Shown here: in pieces, positions 44,936 to 57,500 of the stretch
How the letters are laid out: each line of letters begins with the position of its first letter
How positions within the stretch are numbered: the first letter of the stretch is position 1
Origin: Agelaius tricolor
Taxonomy: Eukaryota > Chordata > Aves > Passeriformes > Icteridae
Assembly (NCBI GenBank): GCA_023055355.1
Contig: JALJCS010000001.1
Span: 47,063,381-47,127,380 of the forward strand
Length of the DNA stretch: 64,000 bases
Direction: 5' to 3'
Made by a program: the position numbers and the translations under genes
The notes under the pieces: generated by a model
Told to the model about the DNA's origin: nothing
Databases searched by the model: none
What the model saw: the letters and a program-made list of their open reading frames with translations, nothing else

Positions 44936-47691
44936 TGAAATAACTATTGATTATTCTCAGATCACATAATTAATTATCTGGAAATGCTAAATATTTATAT
45001 CTTTTGATATATAAAATAAATTGAGGCCTTTTTTACACTATTTTTTCTGAAAATAGCTTGTTCTGCATTTATATTCCCCCTTCAGCATCAGCTGTGTAAG
45101 TGGTATATAATATAGACATTTTGATTTTTGGTTTTTCTGAGGAAGAAATGATGTGTTGTTTATTTTAATTCAGATAACCTTGGGACATATCCAGAAAAGT
45201 GAATTATAGTGTTTAATTTGTTTGTTTTATAAAATAGTTTCTATATTTGGGTTAGCACAAACTGTGGTGTTCTTTCATCTGCAACAGCATTTTTTACAAA
45301 GCAAGATCTTCTAGGGGAGCGTAATACTTTTCACATTTATGCTAAGAGACAGTAGTGCAAAAAGGTGAAAAGTGGAATTGCATTTATATTCAGAGCATCC
45401 CTTATGTTTCCCAAAGGCTTTGGATAGATTTGAAGCAGATTGAATTATCCTGTGAAGTGCCAGCCTATCTATTAAATAAATGTGGTTTCAAGTATAACAC
45501 AGACTTCATAAATCACAAAAACATCTTGTGAACTTTCTAGGCTACATATTTACAGCCATGCATTCAGTTTACTAGGATTTGCTTATTTTGCGAAATTATT
45601 CAGAAATAGAACAAATTTGAGATCATTCTGTCAGCTAGTGAGTAACTCGTAATCACAGTTTTAAGGTTTTATTAAACTGTTTTGATGGTTACTAGACTTC
45701 CTCAAGCTGAAGCACTTAAGATGGTAGTCATAGAGCAAGGCGCCAGTGCTGGCGCCAAGAAGTACTTGGTATTTCCAAAGCTGGCAGATGTAGTTCAGTT
45801 AAGTCATAGAGCAAAATCTGAAAACAATGATATGGTCCTTTCCTTCAGTCAAATATTCAACTTGGTTTCAGTTAATAATGAGAACCTTATGAAAAAAGGA
45901 GTCCGCCTAACATCTGTGTCTGTGGTAAAGCCAACACAAGTTCATTGAAAATTTGCTTGCTTAACATGCAACACTAACAATAACATGGCATGAATGTCAG
46001 TAGTTGAAGGGGTCAAACAATATTATTCTTAACCTTTATCCTATTACAATATTAAGCACACATGATCATCTAAGAGCTGTGTGCAGATTTTGGATATTCC
46101 TCTTTCAATAGCCGTTTTCTAAAACCAAAAGTCCTTGCAAAAGGGAATTTAATAGTTCTTCTATTCCCTTGCTGTGCAGAAGTGATTAAACAAACACAAG
46201 AAAACTTTTTTCTGGTGGGGGAATTTGTGAAAATGATTGGTGCTAGAAGTCTCTTCTTTTATTTTCTTTTTTTTAAGAACATAAAATAGGCATGGAGAAA
46301 ATGTGGTGAGGAGCAGGAAATACTTGCATGGTGGGGACAAGGAAAATAGAGATATTGCCCAGAAGTATTTTTGGCATCAGTCACTCCATGCAGAGGTCTC
46401 TGAGTGATCTAACCATAGAGCCCATGCAGAAATTATAGAATCAAAACCCCAAGTATTTAGCTTTACCTTTATGTATGCAACGTTGTTAATTCTTTATTAA
46501 AAATAAGGGTTTTACATATTTTTGAGTGCTAAAACATTTAGGATTTTCTGCTGCAATTTGAACATACTAACAACAATATACTAACAAAAGCTCAAATAAT
46601 GATCAAGTGCCTGCACTAACAAAAATAGTTGATGTATTTGTAACTTTATTATTTAAGTTGTATGACAATGAATACAGTAAAAAATGTGATCAGTGTTTTT
46701 TGTGCCCTAGCCCGGGGTAGGCCTTTTAGCAGTGGTCTTGAGATTTTTCCATGTTTGATGTACACTGACATAAAAATTTACACATATCTCAGTACACTAC
46801 AAGCAATTGTTTTCCATAAGTAAGGAATGCACTCAAATTAAACTTTCCCCCCAACCCCCTCCTTACAATTTGTGATACCAGGTAACTTATAGCTTCTTGT
46901 AAATATTCCCTATATCAAACATAAAGCATATTTTTAGGATGCAGTGTTCACGCAAATCACAGAAAAGTTTTTTGTTTTTTGGTTTTTTTTACTGGCCTCA
47001 GAAAGGCACCCAGGAGGAGATAGAAACTTGCAGTGCTGAGTGATATTACATTTCTTGTTTTGTATGATATTTACTGTGTTGTATTTTTCTGGTGCTTTAG
47101 AAAAATTTTGAAGTTCTACATGAACAGAGGGAAAACAATTATGCTGGGTACTAATCCACCTAATAAATTCAGGATTTCAAGTTCTAAATCCGATTTTGTT
47201 TAGATGAAGACCTTAAAATAGCTTGAGACCTGGTCAAATGTAGTATTTCATGTCTTTTTAAATTTTTGTTCTTTGGTCGGTGTTTTTGGTGTGATTTCAC
47301 TTGCTTTTTAAGATACAAAATACAGATGAAGTATTGTCTGAAATAATATTGTCTGCATGTCTGATCACATGTGGCATTTAACAGAAGATCTCAGTATATT
47401 GTAATACATCTTAAATAGTTTTATTTTATTGCATGGTTGTTAAGTGTCTGCTTGCAGAATTGCATTTGTCTGCTTCCAGCTTTGGAAATAGGTTTAGTAA
47501 GACAAATGCCCAGAGCCTGTCTGCTTTTAAAATATTTTTACAGTGTGGAAGGATTAGTTGTAATAATCAGAGCACATTTGTTCTGTACTCTAGTATGTCT
47601 TTCTAGTAGTGCTTCAAAGTTTGCTAGATTAATTTTTGTTGTTGTGGAGATTTTTTTAGTAGATTCTAATTCCTAACAGAACTCGCATCTA

Positions 47692-47707
47692 TTTTATGCA
47701 GGTAAGG
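47692..47707 (+). promoter_or_regulatory. FMN2: Candidate recursive-splicing (ratchet) site
   Basis: The sequence tttatgcag|gtaagg places a 3' splice site directly against a consensus donor, with AG at 47700-47701 and GT at 47702-47703. Such zero-length exons are known as ratchet points in very long neuronal introns. The pyrimidine tract before it is only moderate, and a motif this short can arise by chance. Confidence 0.35.
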
Positions 47708-50402
47708 CTAGAACTGTAAGAAATGTTGGTCCCTTTAGTTGCAGTGCCCTTTCTCTGGTATTAGTATAAAAACGAATACTCGTGGTTTCTCTGATTTCAC
47801 GCAAGGTCTTACTGATGCCTGGGTTTTTTGCAATCATCTATCAACTATGCAAAACACTTTATCCAGGCATTTTGCTTGCTTTTGTGTTTTCACTCCACCA
47901 CAAATATCCTTTATCCAGTATTATGTTCCCAGTGGAAATATTGCTGTATTTGGCTGCATGATATGGCCAAAACTTGAGAAATGCCAAACAAGCACTTCTT
48001 ACCTCTTTTTCCTTTATAGTTCAGATTTTCTTCCTAGAGAAAAGACTTGGGGTTTAACATTAATGTTTTTGGCAGGGGGCATTTCTTAACATTTCAGAGA
48101 TGCAAAGTGTGCTCAGATTAGGGGACAAGATTCTGGTGTAACTGTATAGAGTAACCTATGATGCACACCTTATGCATTAAAATATAATTGTTAAGCCTGT
48201 GTCTGCATTTCAGGACTGTGTCTTGTAAATAAGGTATCTTTGTTCAAGCTGTCTGTCAGCACTTGAAATATAGCAACTGTTTGACATTGCAGCCATGGTG
48301 CAGATAATAAATTTGTCAGTGCCTTCCTCAATCCCCTTATTTATAAAGAAACAGTGTATCTTCCTTTGTGTTTACAACTGATAATAAGTTCAGTAAGAAC
48401 AGCAAAAAGTTCTGTGTGTGTATAAAAATAGAAGGAAAAAGTTAAACTGAAGATGTCAGCCAGGAAAAAAGGTAAACTGGGTATTTTATGCACCTAAATA
48501 TTAAATTTATTACACAGTGAGATTTTAATCTACTATTTATTACATGTATGGAAATTATTCCTTGGCACATGAAAATTGTCTTAGTTCTAAGCATGCCTCG
48601 TAAATGTTGAAAGTAAAAGCTTCTCAAAAATGGCATATGCAGTATCTTTGTGTTTTGAAGTTGTCTGTTATCTTTTCCAATTGATTAAGTTTCTCTCAGC
48701 AAGGTTTGTCACTCCAGGGACTGTGTTGCTACAATAATCTAAACTATTTTTCTGTAAAAGTTTGCATAGCACCTTGTGGTTGCCCTGGCTCTTTTGGAAG
48801 TAATTTGAGGATTTATGCCTCTGAGTTTTGGATGACTTTTCATTTTCTTCATTTAATAAGTCATTTTTTCCCTCTCTCTGAGACACTGGTAGTCTGCAGA
48901 ATTTGATGGAACTACCTGTTCCACTCTGATATCTGCAGGGGGGAAAAGAAAGGGAAGGCCAAGACACTGTCTATTACAGGCCTCCAAAAAGAATGAACTT
49001 GGAAAAACAATTAGAAAAAGGGCAGGACGATTCACCTAACAGCTGGTAAAAACCAACCCTGTAATCTGAATTTGAGCTTATTTTACTAGAAGTTATATCT
49101 GCAGCAGAGTTTGTTCTGCTAACAGCAGTACAACTTTGAACAACAAACATATCTTCTGCCCTGAATTCAAGACAGATGTGCAGGAAGTGAACATACTTTA
49201 AATGTGAGCAAGAAAAAGAAATGTTTATTCTTCGTATTTGACTATTAGTGACAAAAGAAAAGAGAAAATCTTGGGTTTGTTTGCTTACTTGACCGCTCAT
49301 GCTGACATGTAGAGATGATGAGCAAGGAGAGACTTTGTCAGAGGTTTAACTAAATGATTTCACTAGAGAAGGATGATAAAACGTCTCTTACACTGCATTA
49401 TTTCAATGTTCTGAGCAGGATTATTAATGTATTGAACTATCAAGTAGTCTAGGTCCAAGAGATGCTCAAAATGGAAAGCAATCAGAAAAGAATGACTGAA
49501 CATCTGGAAAATAAGACTCAGGATTAGTTTATTTCATAGAGAGTCCAGAGGTGATCTGAGTATTATTTATCCTAACAACGTGTGTGCATAAGTACAATCA
49601 TTTGAAACTTATAGTGCCCATTCTTCACAAATATTTCAGTACCTTCCTAAAACATATCTTTCTGATTAAACAAGTTATGAGGACAAAACAATACATGATT
49701 GGATCAAGTTATCTGGCCACTGTTTACTAGTATAAGTAACCTGCTGCCCAAATTTGTTATTTCTGTCCATTTAAGTTATGGGGGAAAATGTTGGCTGTAG
49801 GAAGATATCCAGACCTTTTTTTCTGTTAGGTGGCAAGTCTGTATTTCTTTATTAAATTGATGATAAATAAAGTTCTTGCAATCAGTGCAGGTTAATTACA
49901 AAGTCTGAAACTTTACCTGTCACTTCAGGATTATTAGCAGAGAACTGAAATTCTTTAAATGTTTATCTTTTTTCCTAATCAAGTATTGTGCGTGCAAAAA
50001 CCCAACACCTTAAAATATTATGGTTTAATCTTCCCCTCTGATAGCCTTTCCAACACCTATTTAGATTCTTCAGGGACAGACCCAAGTAAAGATTGGTTTG
50101 ATTCAGCAGTTTTTTATCTAGTGTACTAGCACTTCCTCAAAACTTCACACCATAATTCTGAGTCTTATTTCTCTGCTTTTTCTTGACTTAATGCTACCAT
50201 ATTCATGACATTATGCCTGCTGTTAGATTGTACACTTACACATTTTATTCACTTATAATTACTTTACAAGCTCCTATTGGGGAATTATTGGGAAGAAAAA
50301 TAAAGGAATATACAAAATGACTTTTATAGAATACAGGCTAGAGTTAAATTAGAGTGCCACACATATGTATTGCTGCAGATGTTTCTATTGCTTTGATGCT
50401 GT

Positions 50403-50729
50403 TGTTATGCCCCCGGTGCTCTGTATTGAGCAGTGATTTTGGACTCCTTTTCTGGACCCTCCTGTCAGACACAGACAATTGAGCAGTGATTTTGGACTCC
50501 TTGTCCTCCCCTCCTGTTGGGGAGGAAGGACAACAAAAGTCCTTGGGGACAGGTGGAGTTTCCAGTGGAGTTTCCAATGGATGTGACATAAATCCCTGAG
50601 CTGTGCATAAAGGTCATGAAAACCAGCCCTGAGTATTTAAAGCATGTCTCTAGTCCTCTTTCCTCTATCTTCTAAGATTTTCTGAGACTTAGTTTATAGT
50701 GACCAGAGGCCAATAAAGCAATAGCAACA
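50403..50729 (+). mobile_element. Probable compact solo LTR (327 bp)
   Basis: The unit begins TGTTATGCCC and ends ATAGCAACA, giving short TGTT...AACA inverted ends. It is flanked by gctgt at 50398-50402 and 50730-50734, a 5-base target-site duplication. Inside are an enhancer-like direct repeat (50425-50449 and 50478-50502), a TATA-like tatttaa (50634-50640) and AATAAA (50712-50717). Signal order fits an LTR on the plus strand with almost no U5. Five-base duplications are typical of ERVL-type elements, but the family is not recognised. No internal retroviral sequence is adjacent. An alternative is a non-LTR sequence that mimics these signals by chance. Confidence 0.6.
50425..50502 (+). repeat. 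Direct repeat inside LTR-like unit
   Basis: A 25-base sequence starting attgagcagtgattttgg occurs exactly at 50425-50449 and 50478-50502, 53 bases apart. A further shared ccctcctgt follows in each unit, offset by 52. Tandem copies in this position resemble duplicated U3 enhancers. Confidence 0.92.
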
Positions 50730-53700
50730 GCTGTTATGGGGAAAAATACAACTTCAATTATAATTTTCTTTTAATATTTGTACTGTAAATCAAGATAATG
50801 AAGGACAGAAATATTAGTATCATCAAGAAAGGAACTGAATCTTTAATGTCATATGACATTTACACTTAAAAACAAATTTATAGAATTATAATTTTTTTTT
50901 CTATAGTACAAAATTCATTTTAAAGAACATAAGTTTAGAGTTTTAAATGAGGAAAATAAAATTGAATTTTCTTCACAATATTTGAATCAGCAAAGACTAA
51001 TTACTGCCACATTGGACAGTTTGGATAATTAAAGATTTTTGTTGTTGTTAAGAACATATGACTGTAATTTAATAGAGAAGTTTTGTAAGAAAATGTAACT
51101 GCATTGTCTGTCTGTTGTTTCAGTTGAAACCATGAGTTTTTTTCTTGCAAGTCTGATCTAACTTTGAAAGTTAGAGAAAAGTTTCAGGAACATTCTTTTC
51201 TCCCAAAAGAAACAAAAAAACCCTGTACTGTTATTTCTTGTTTGTGAACTGTGTACTCACTCAGAAGAGGGATGATTACAAAATTCTTAGCATAAAAGCA
51301 ACAAAATGTGTCCTGTTAGCATTAGTACCATGTAAAAATTGAGTGGCAGGAGGGAGAAAAAGAGCACGTTGTGTCACTTTTATAGCAGAAGTATTTTCCA
51401 CTGGTCATACTCTTATACATTGCTGAACTACATAGAGGTTCTAGCATTATTAAAATTAAGAAATCCCTACTAATTAAGAACTTCCAATAATAAAGTTACA
51501 TATTTTTTCATTACATGGAAAGGTTCAAAAGAAAAGGATGTTTTCCACAAGAGTCTGTTTGTGATTTTTCATGTTTGTTAGATTTGGATACATTTATACA
51601 TACAAAAAATTTTCATTCAAAAATAATTTCCATTAATATGTATATAGCTACTAACAATTTAAATTCAAGGTAGTTTAAGTGGGGCTTTAGTATCATCACA
51701 AGAAAAGTAGGTAAAACTATTTTTTAAAATTCAGTGTACCTATAACTGTATTTTTGTGTCTTTTTTTTAAAAAATCAATTAAAACTATATATTTGGCCAA
51801 GTGGAGATCTATCAAGCTTTGTACCTGATCTCCTCTGTAGATAATCATAAAATAAAAAGCTAAGGTGAGTGGCACTGACTGCTCATTATGTAATTTTCAT
51901 AGGTCTCTTATCTTATTGCAGTAGTTGGCTTCAAACTGAAAAGTTTATTTGGAACAGCTTTCATGCATGTTATCTGTTCTTTTGATTTTTTTCTTGTCAC
52001 CACTCTACACTCCATGATTCTTTCTTCCCTTTGCCAAGGAGGTGACTGGCTGGCTGTGCATGCTGCTTTCAAGATCTTTGTGCACCATATGCCTGTGACA
52101 AGAGGTCACATCATCTTCTTTCAGGCTCTCTTTTTTCTGTATTGTTGCTGATAATTTGTTTGCCCTTCACTGCTGCTAATTTTTGAGCTTATGTTTTCAG
52201 GGAACTATGCAAAAAATCTGAGTGTCTTTTTGGGCCAGCAGTTGCTAATTCTGTATGCCTCACAGGACTTTTACAGTCTGGGTTCTTTTTTTCCCATCTA
52301 CTTTTGCATGTATTGACACTGAATATTTGAGAGATCCTTTTATAAGTATTTGTGGTCAGCCTAAGTGGTGTTACTATCTGAGAACATTGACGCCTCACGT
52401 TCATTAAACAGCACAGAAACCTGTAGAAGCCCTAGTAAGGTTTCTTTGATGCAAATTTCTACTTTGAAATCTAATCTTTCATTTTGGTAATTGATTTTCC
52501 TTTTTTTTTTTTTTTGAGCGGGTTTTGGTTTTTTTTATTGGTTTTTTTTTTGGTCTGTTGGTGTGAGGGCTTTTAATCCAAGTAGATGTTTCCCCTTATA
52601 CCACAACAGCATAATTTTTTCTGAAACCTTAGGAAAGGATAGTGAGGAGCCTTTTGCAAATTCAATATTAACCTGATCATTCTTACCTGGGCCTTTATGG
52701 ACACTCCATTTAAGCAGTTCTACTTAATTTGTTGCTCGTGAGTGCCTACTGCAAATTGTGTTACCTTGCTTTCTCATTACATTGGTTTAGCTGTACGTTC
52801 TTTAAAAAAACTGTTCTTCTGTATAACACATAGGCATTTTCCAGGCATAAAAATCAGACTGACTGGTTTGTAGTTTCCAGTATCATCTGAGGAATCCTCT
52901 TAAAATTTTTATTTGTATGTTCTGAAGCTTGTTCAATTTGAGACAGTGCCCAAAACATATCACTTGAGAAGTATAGAACTTGTCTGAGAACCCCTTTGAC
53001 CTTTGCTGTGGTTGCGAATCCTTACACAAATAGTTTGTTTAACCTTTTCTGATTCTCTTTCTTTTGTGCTCTTTTTACAGCCAGATTATCCGCATGCCCA
53101 GCTGTTTCCTGTCAGGCTTCATACATGTGATGTGTTTGAAAGCAGTTTTATTACTAGCTTTATGCATTTGGCAAGTTGGGTTCAGACCTTTTTGTTCTTG
53201 TCCAATTTACATTGAACTTCCAAGACTTTGCTTTTTGTTTTCCTTGGCTGATTTCCACTTTTGAAGAGTATCTTTTATTTACAGGTGTCCCCCATGCTCT
53301 TATACTTAATCATATATGTGATTTTGAGGAGTAAGAATATCGAGGTTGTGAAAAGACAAGGGAGGGAAAAGGGTGCATTTCAATTTATCAGTTGACTTTT
53401 TTTCTCTGTGGCTCTAATGAAGTGTCTTTAAGCCTTCTTCTGACCTTCAACCTTTCTTTAGCCTTTCAACTACCCTCTCATTTTAAGCTCATTTCTGGTT
53501 GTAAAATCTAAATTTATGGTGTTACTCCTAAAAATCTTATTCCCTTATCCTATGGAGAAATTTTGTTAAAGGCTGGTTTGGTGTCTCCAATTGCTTTGTA
53601 TTTTATTCAGAAGTTGATCAAGCGTTACTTCTCCTTTGGTAAATCTGCCTAGCTGCTTTGAGTAATAACTCTAATGCTGAAAAATTTAGATCCAAAAGAT

Positions 53701-54084
53701 GACTCAAGAAATATGGCTAACAGATTAAACCTTACACTAGTATGTTTGCTATGTAGCATACTGGTTTACACATAAATGGTAAAATACCATTCAGGAGTCA
53801 TTATTAAGCTGCTTGGTGAGTGATCTGTAAGAGGGCACTGACTGTGTTTTTTCTGCTCAGGCGAGAACTTCCTTCATAGGGAGCGCGGTGCATCTTTTAC
53901 ACCCAATTGCTTTATCTTACCCGGCTCATGCTCCCTTCAGTATTCGCTGCCTCTCTTCCGCAGTGTAAACCTTTTTGGCACCATGTACAGCCTTACATTG
54001 TCAGTGTCACGCTGATTATCGTCCTTCTGTACCGCTCGGAACAGCCATTACCCGCACCAGTAAATACAAATCTTCCCTTTGCAG

Positions 54085-54586
54085 ATGTCAGATGACTCGC
54101 ACACCATTCACACAGTCTGGCCTTTCCCCGTTGAGCTCGGCTTACCTGAGCCGCCGCTCTCCTCGCCTCCCTCGCTCCTGCCCGCTCCGCGCTCCTCCCC
54201 GGGCGGGGCGGTCGCGGCCCCTCGCCCACTGCGGGCCTTTCGCCGCCTGCCCGCCCGGGCCCGGGCCCGGTCCCCGCTCCGGCAGCAGGTGGCAACAGCG
54301 GCCCACGCTGCTTCTGCCGCCGCCGGGAGCTCGGCCGCCCTTCCCGGGAGAGCCGGCCTGGCCCGGCCCGGCCCGGCCCGGCAGAGCGGAGCCGCCGCCG
54401 CAGCGCCCGGGAGGCGCCCGGGCGGGCAGGGCGCTGGAGCTGCGGCTCCACTGCCTCTCGGCACGGTCCTCACGCAGGGAATAGCTCCTCTAAACAGAGT
54501 TCCGAGTGCAAGGAAGAGAGAGGATGATTCGATGATAGTAGAGTGGTTTGTTTGCTGTGTCCCTGCCTCATCCATGATAGAGGCGG
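54085..54586 (+). other. Candidate alternative first exon, plus strand
   Basis: An open frame starts with ATG at 54085 (MSDDSHTIHT) and runs through the CpG island, with in-frame ATGs also at 54532 and 54574, to a donor after 54586. The exon would end in phase 1, the phase needed to splice to the missing FMN2 exon that follows 44930. A splice acceptor-like tcttccctttgcag also sits just before 54085. The predicted peptide is alanine-, proline- and arginine-rich, as any GC-rich frame would be, so coding is doubtful. If used with the later in-frame ATGs it would put a short new N-terminus on an FH2-only formin; a non-coding first exon is equally possible. Confidence 0.3.
54146..54575 (-). other. 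Candidate first exon, minus strand
   Basis: On the minus strand an ATG at 54575 (MDEAGTQQTNHSTI) opens a frame that continues to the consensus donor CTCAG|GTAAG at 54146. The donor is the best splice-site match in the island. The translation is GC-biased and unrecognised, so a long non-coding antisense transcript is more likely than a protein. No downstream exon was identified on this strand. Confidence 0.28.
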
Positions 54587-57500
54587 GTAAGGAAGAGTGC
54601 CGGGGAAATCATGGTTTTTTTGCTTAGTCTGAGTGCCCACTGCTCCCCATGCTGCAGTCAGTGTGTTGGTGTTCCTGTACCTGTCACTTTATGAGAGACC
54701 TGGATTTCTCCTACTCACTGCTTTCTCGTCTTTCTCTTGCTTTGTTGTTATTCACCGGCAGTGAAAGATCAGGTTAATTTCTGTTGTTCTGCTGTTTCAC
54801 ATGAAACTCCCCGAGCAACGGGTGTGCAGTTCTGTTTCAGTGTAATGTGTTTTCTGTTCTTAGTGAAGTCTCAATTGCTTTTGCTTCCTAGACACAAAAC
54901 ACAGTTCAGTGTTACTGAGCTGAAACAATATCGACTGCATCCCCTAATCTTAAAGTCAGTAGGCCAAAGCTAGTCATTATACTGTAATAAACATACATAT
55001 GTGGTTCCAAATAACTTAAAGGGTTTTTTTTTTTTCTTTTAATGTATATCTTTTGGTTTTCTACATAAATGGGCATTTGGTTTTTGTTGTTATCCCAGCC
55101 TTTATTTCCTTGAATTAATACCAGCTTTTGAGAAATACTTTGGAGTGTGAAAAAAGATGGAACTTAAACCAAACACAGGCATCCGTCTGCACTCAGCTAT
55201 CACAGTATTGTGATTTGAATTAGTAAAGCTGTGTCATCTGTCATGTACCTAGCCAAAAATCTTTTTGCATTATTTTCATAATCCCACCACACTTACAACG
55301 TGGTGTCACAAGATCACAAGATCATTACATCACTTTCTTAGCATCTGTAGCTCCTTAGTACTCTAACTTCAGAATATTTGGTGAAAGGCTTAACGTGGCT
55401 TAATACAATGAAATCCCTGGTGTGTTTATCCAGACATGAGAGAGGGCAGACATGTAGAATACTAGGCGACAATAATATGCTCTCTGCAGTGCCAAAAATA
55501 AAATTTTAATTTTATTTGGAGAATAAATTGAGAGTATGTAAATTTTTTTCAGCGAGATACTACCACCATTTGACAGAAGGAAAGAGAAATTTAGATTTGA
55601 GAGGAAACCTCTCAAGTGTTTTGTTTTCATAGTTATTGAATAAGAAAATTTGCATTTTGGGTAGTGACTGAAGCTGTTGCTTGTGCAGCAATTATAGGCA
55701 AAGGAGGACCTGCTTTGCATGATGGTTGAAACCCTGTATGTTTCCACACAGTGCTTCCTAATTCTGCTTGTGTGGATAGTGGTATCACACACATCTGGCT
55801 TGCTGAAACCATGAACAGCGAAAACTTGTTTCTGAATGATAATAGGTATCTTCATGGCTAAAAGAACTTGCAGTACTTTCTGTTGTAAATCATCAAACAG
55901 TAACAACATTCCATGTAGTATGTATAAAATTATTTAAGCTTGCTGATGTTACAGAAGAATGGTAGAGAATTTCAGAGAGACCTAGCAAAGGGCAGATATG
56001 CAGCTCAAGTCTAGGGTTTTAGAAAGAGCATTCTAAGCATTTGGTCTGGCTGCTAAATAAGGCAAGTTATGTAATATTGCCTGCTAATTTCTGCCTCAGG
56101 CTGATAGTCGGTATAAATATGAACATTTTAGCAGTATAAGTGATCTTGAGTTCCAGCTGAAAATCTGACCCTTCAACCTTTTGCTTTCTTTGAAGTTGCT
56201 GAAAGTTTTGCAGTTGGCTTTGGTGAGTCTAGGATTTCATAGAAATACTTTAAGTGATGGAGAAGTCATTTCCCATGAAACATTGTTCAAAAGGTTGATT
56301 TCTCCCACTTTTAGCACTTTAAATATGCTTTCCATAGTGAATTTGGCAGATTTATTTACAGATGCCCTTCATTCTTTCCTGCTTTTGGTCTGTGAAATTA
56401 CAGAGCCGTCTACTTTCGGGTATCTTGTCATGCCGGTATGTAATCATGTAGCTTCTTAACTTTGTGTGAGTTAAATAGATAAAGCAATTCAATAGGAAGA
56501 CAAATTCTGAGGTTATTCTGCTGTCTCCTTTGTTGGTCGTTTTGATACTGCACTGGTTCTAGCTCTAGTTCAAAACTTGCTTTAACTTCTAGCCACTCCT
56601 TGAGAATTTTAGATTAGTCATTGATCGTGATTACAGAGAGTGCAATCAAAGCAGTTCTTTGGGTGAGTTTCGGTCTGCTCAGCAAAGAGCAGCTCTCCCA
56701 TTACCATTGCCACCTGGATTTCATTGAGGATTAATCACTATTTTTAATATCTTTCTTTTCAATGTTGATAAAGATATTTGCAGTAAGCTGGGAGCAGAGT
56801 CCTATGAAAGCCTAAGATACTCTCTCCTTTGTGGTAATGTTTCAAGAGCAAGTACATTTTCAGATCTATGAGCTGGACAGTTATTAGCTCATTTAGTCTT
56901 GACAAATAATATAATGTAAGTATTCCACATTGCCAACCAGCCACACCAGGAGCTCCATTAGCTATGCACTAACTATGGGTAAATTGAGAGAAAAAAAGCT
57001 AAGATCCCAAGTTAGCTGCTTACTGCAGAGAATCTATTATTTGGGAAAAAAAAGTATCTTAGGTATCTGCCCTGATAACTTTATCAAATACAGCAGTTCA
57101 CTAGTGGATGGTTCCAGATAAATGTCTTCTTCTTCCTTCTCCTCCTGCATTTTGTTTAAATTTATAATTTATAATGAGCTCCCTAAAGCAAGAAATAAAA
57201 AGCATGTCTCTGTTTATTGGCTGCATTTTTCAGCATTAGAGGTGACTTTGTTTGCTGTGAGCTATTCTTATAGAAATAGATTAAGTGGGATTTGAAATTT
57301 GGATCAGCAAATTTGAATTCTGAGAAAAATTCACACTTAATTCAAAGTCTCAATTAGTTTGAAGCCTGAAGCCTCATTTGCATTCCAAATAAGTCTTACT
57401 AATTTCTTCCAGTTACACAATCACTGGTAAAATTAGACTGGTCTTAAAGCCATTGAAACCAAGATTGAAAGGCATTATAGCATGTAAGGATCTAAAAGAA

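Larger units (their letters stand above)
53860..54610. promoter_or_regulatory. CpG island / candidate internal promoter
   Basis: After more than 50 kb of AT-rich intron the sequence becomes strongly GC-rich, densest at 54120-54480, with many CpG dinucleotides, GC-box-like gggcggggcggtcgcgg and a (CCCGG) run near 54360-54381. Such islands normally mark promoters of ubiquitously or developmentally active genes. Two good splice donors face outward: GCGG|GTAAGG on the plus strand (exon end 54586) and CTCAG|GTAAG on the minus strand (exon end 54146). There is no TATA box at the core. The layout is that of a bidirectional, TATA-less promoter, here inside an FMN2 intron. Confidence 0.72.
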
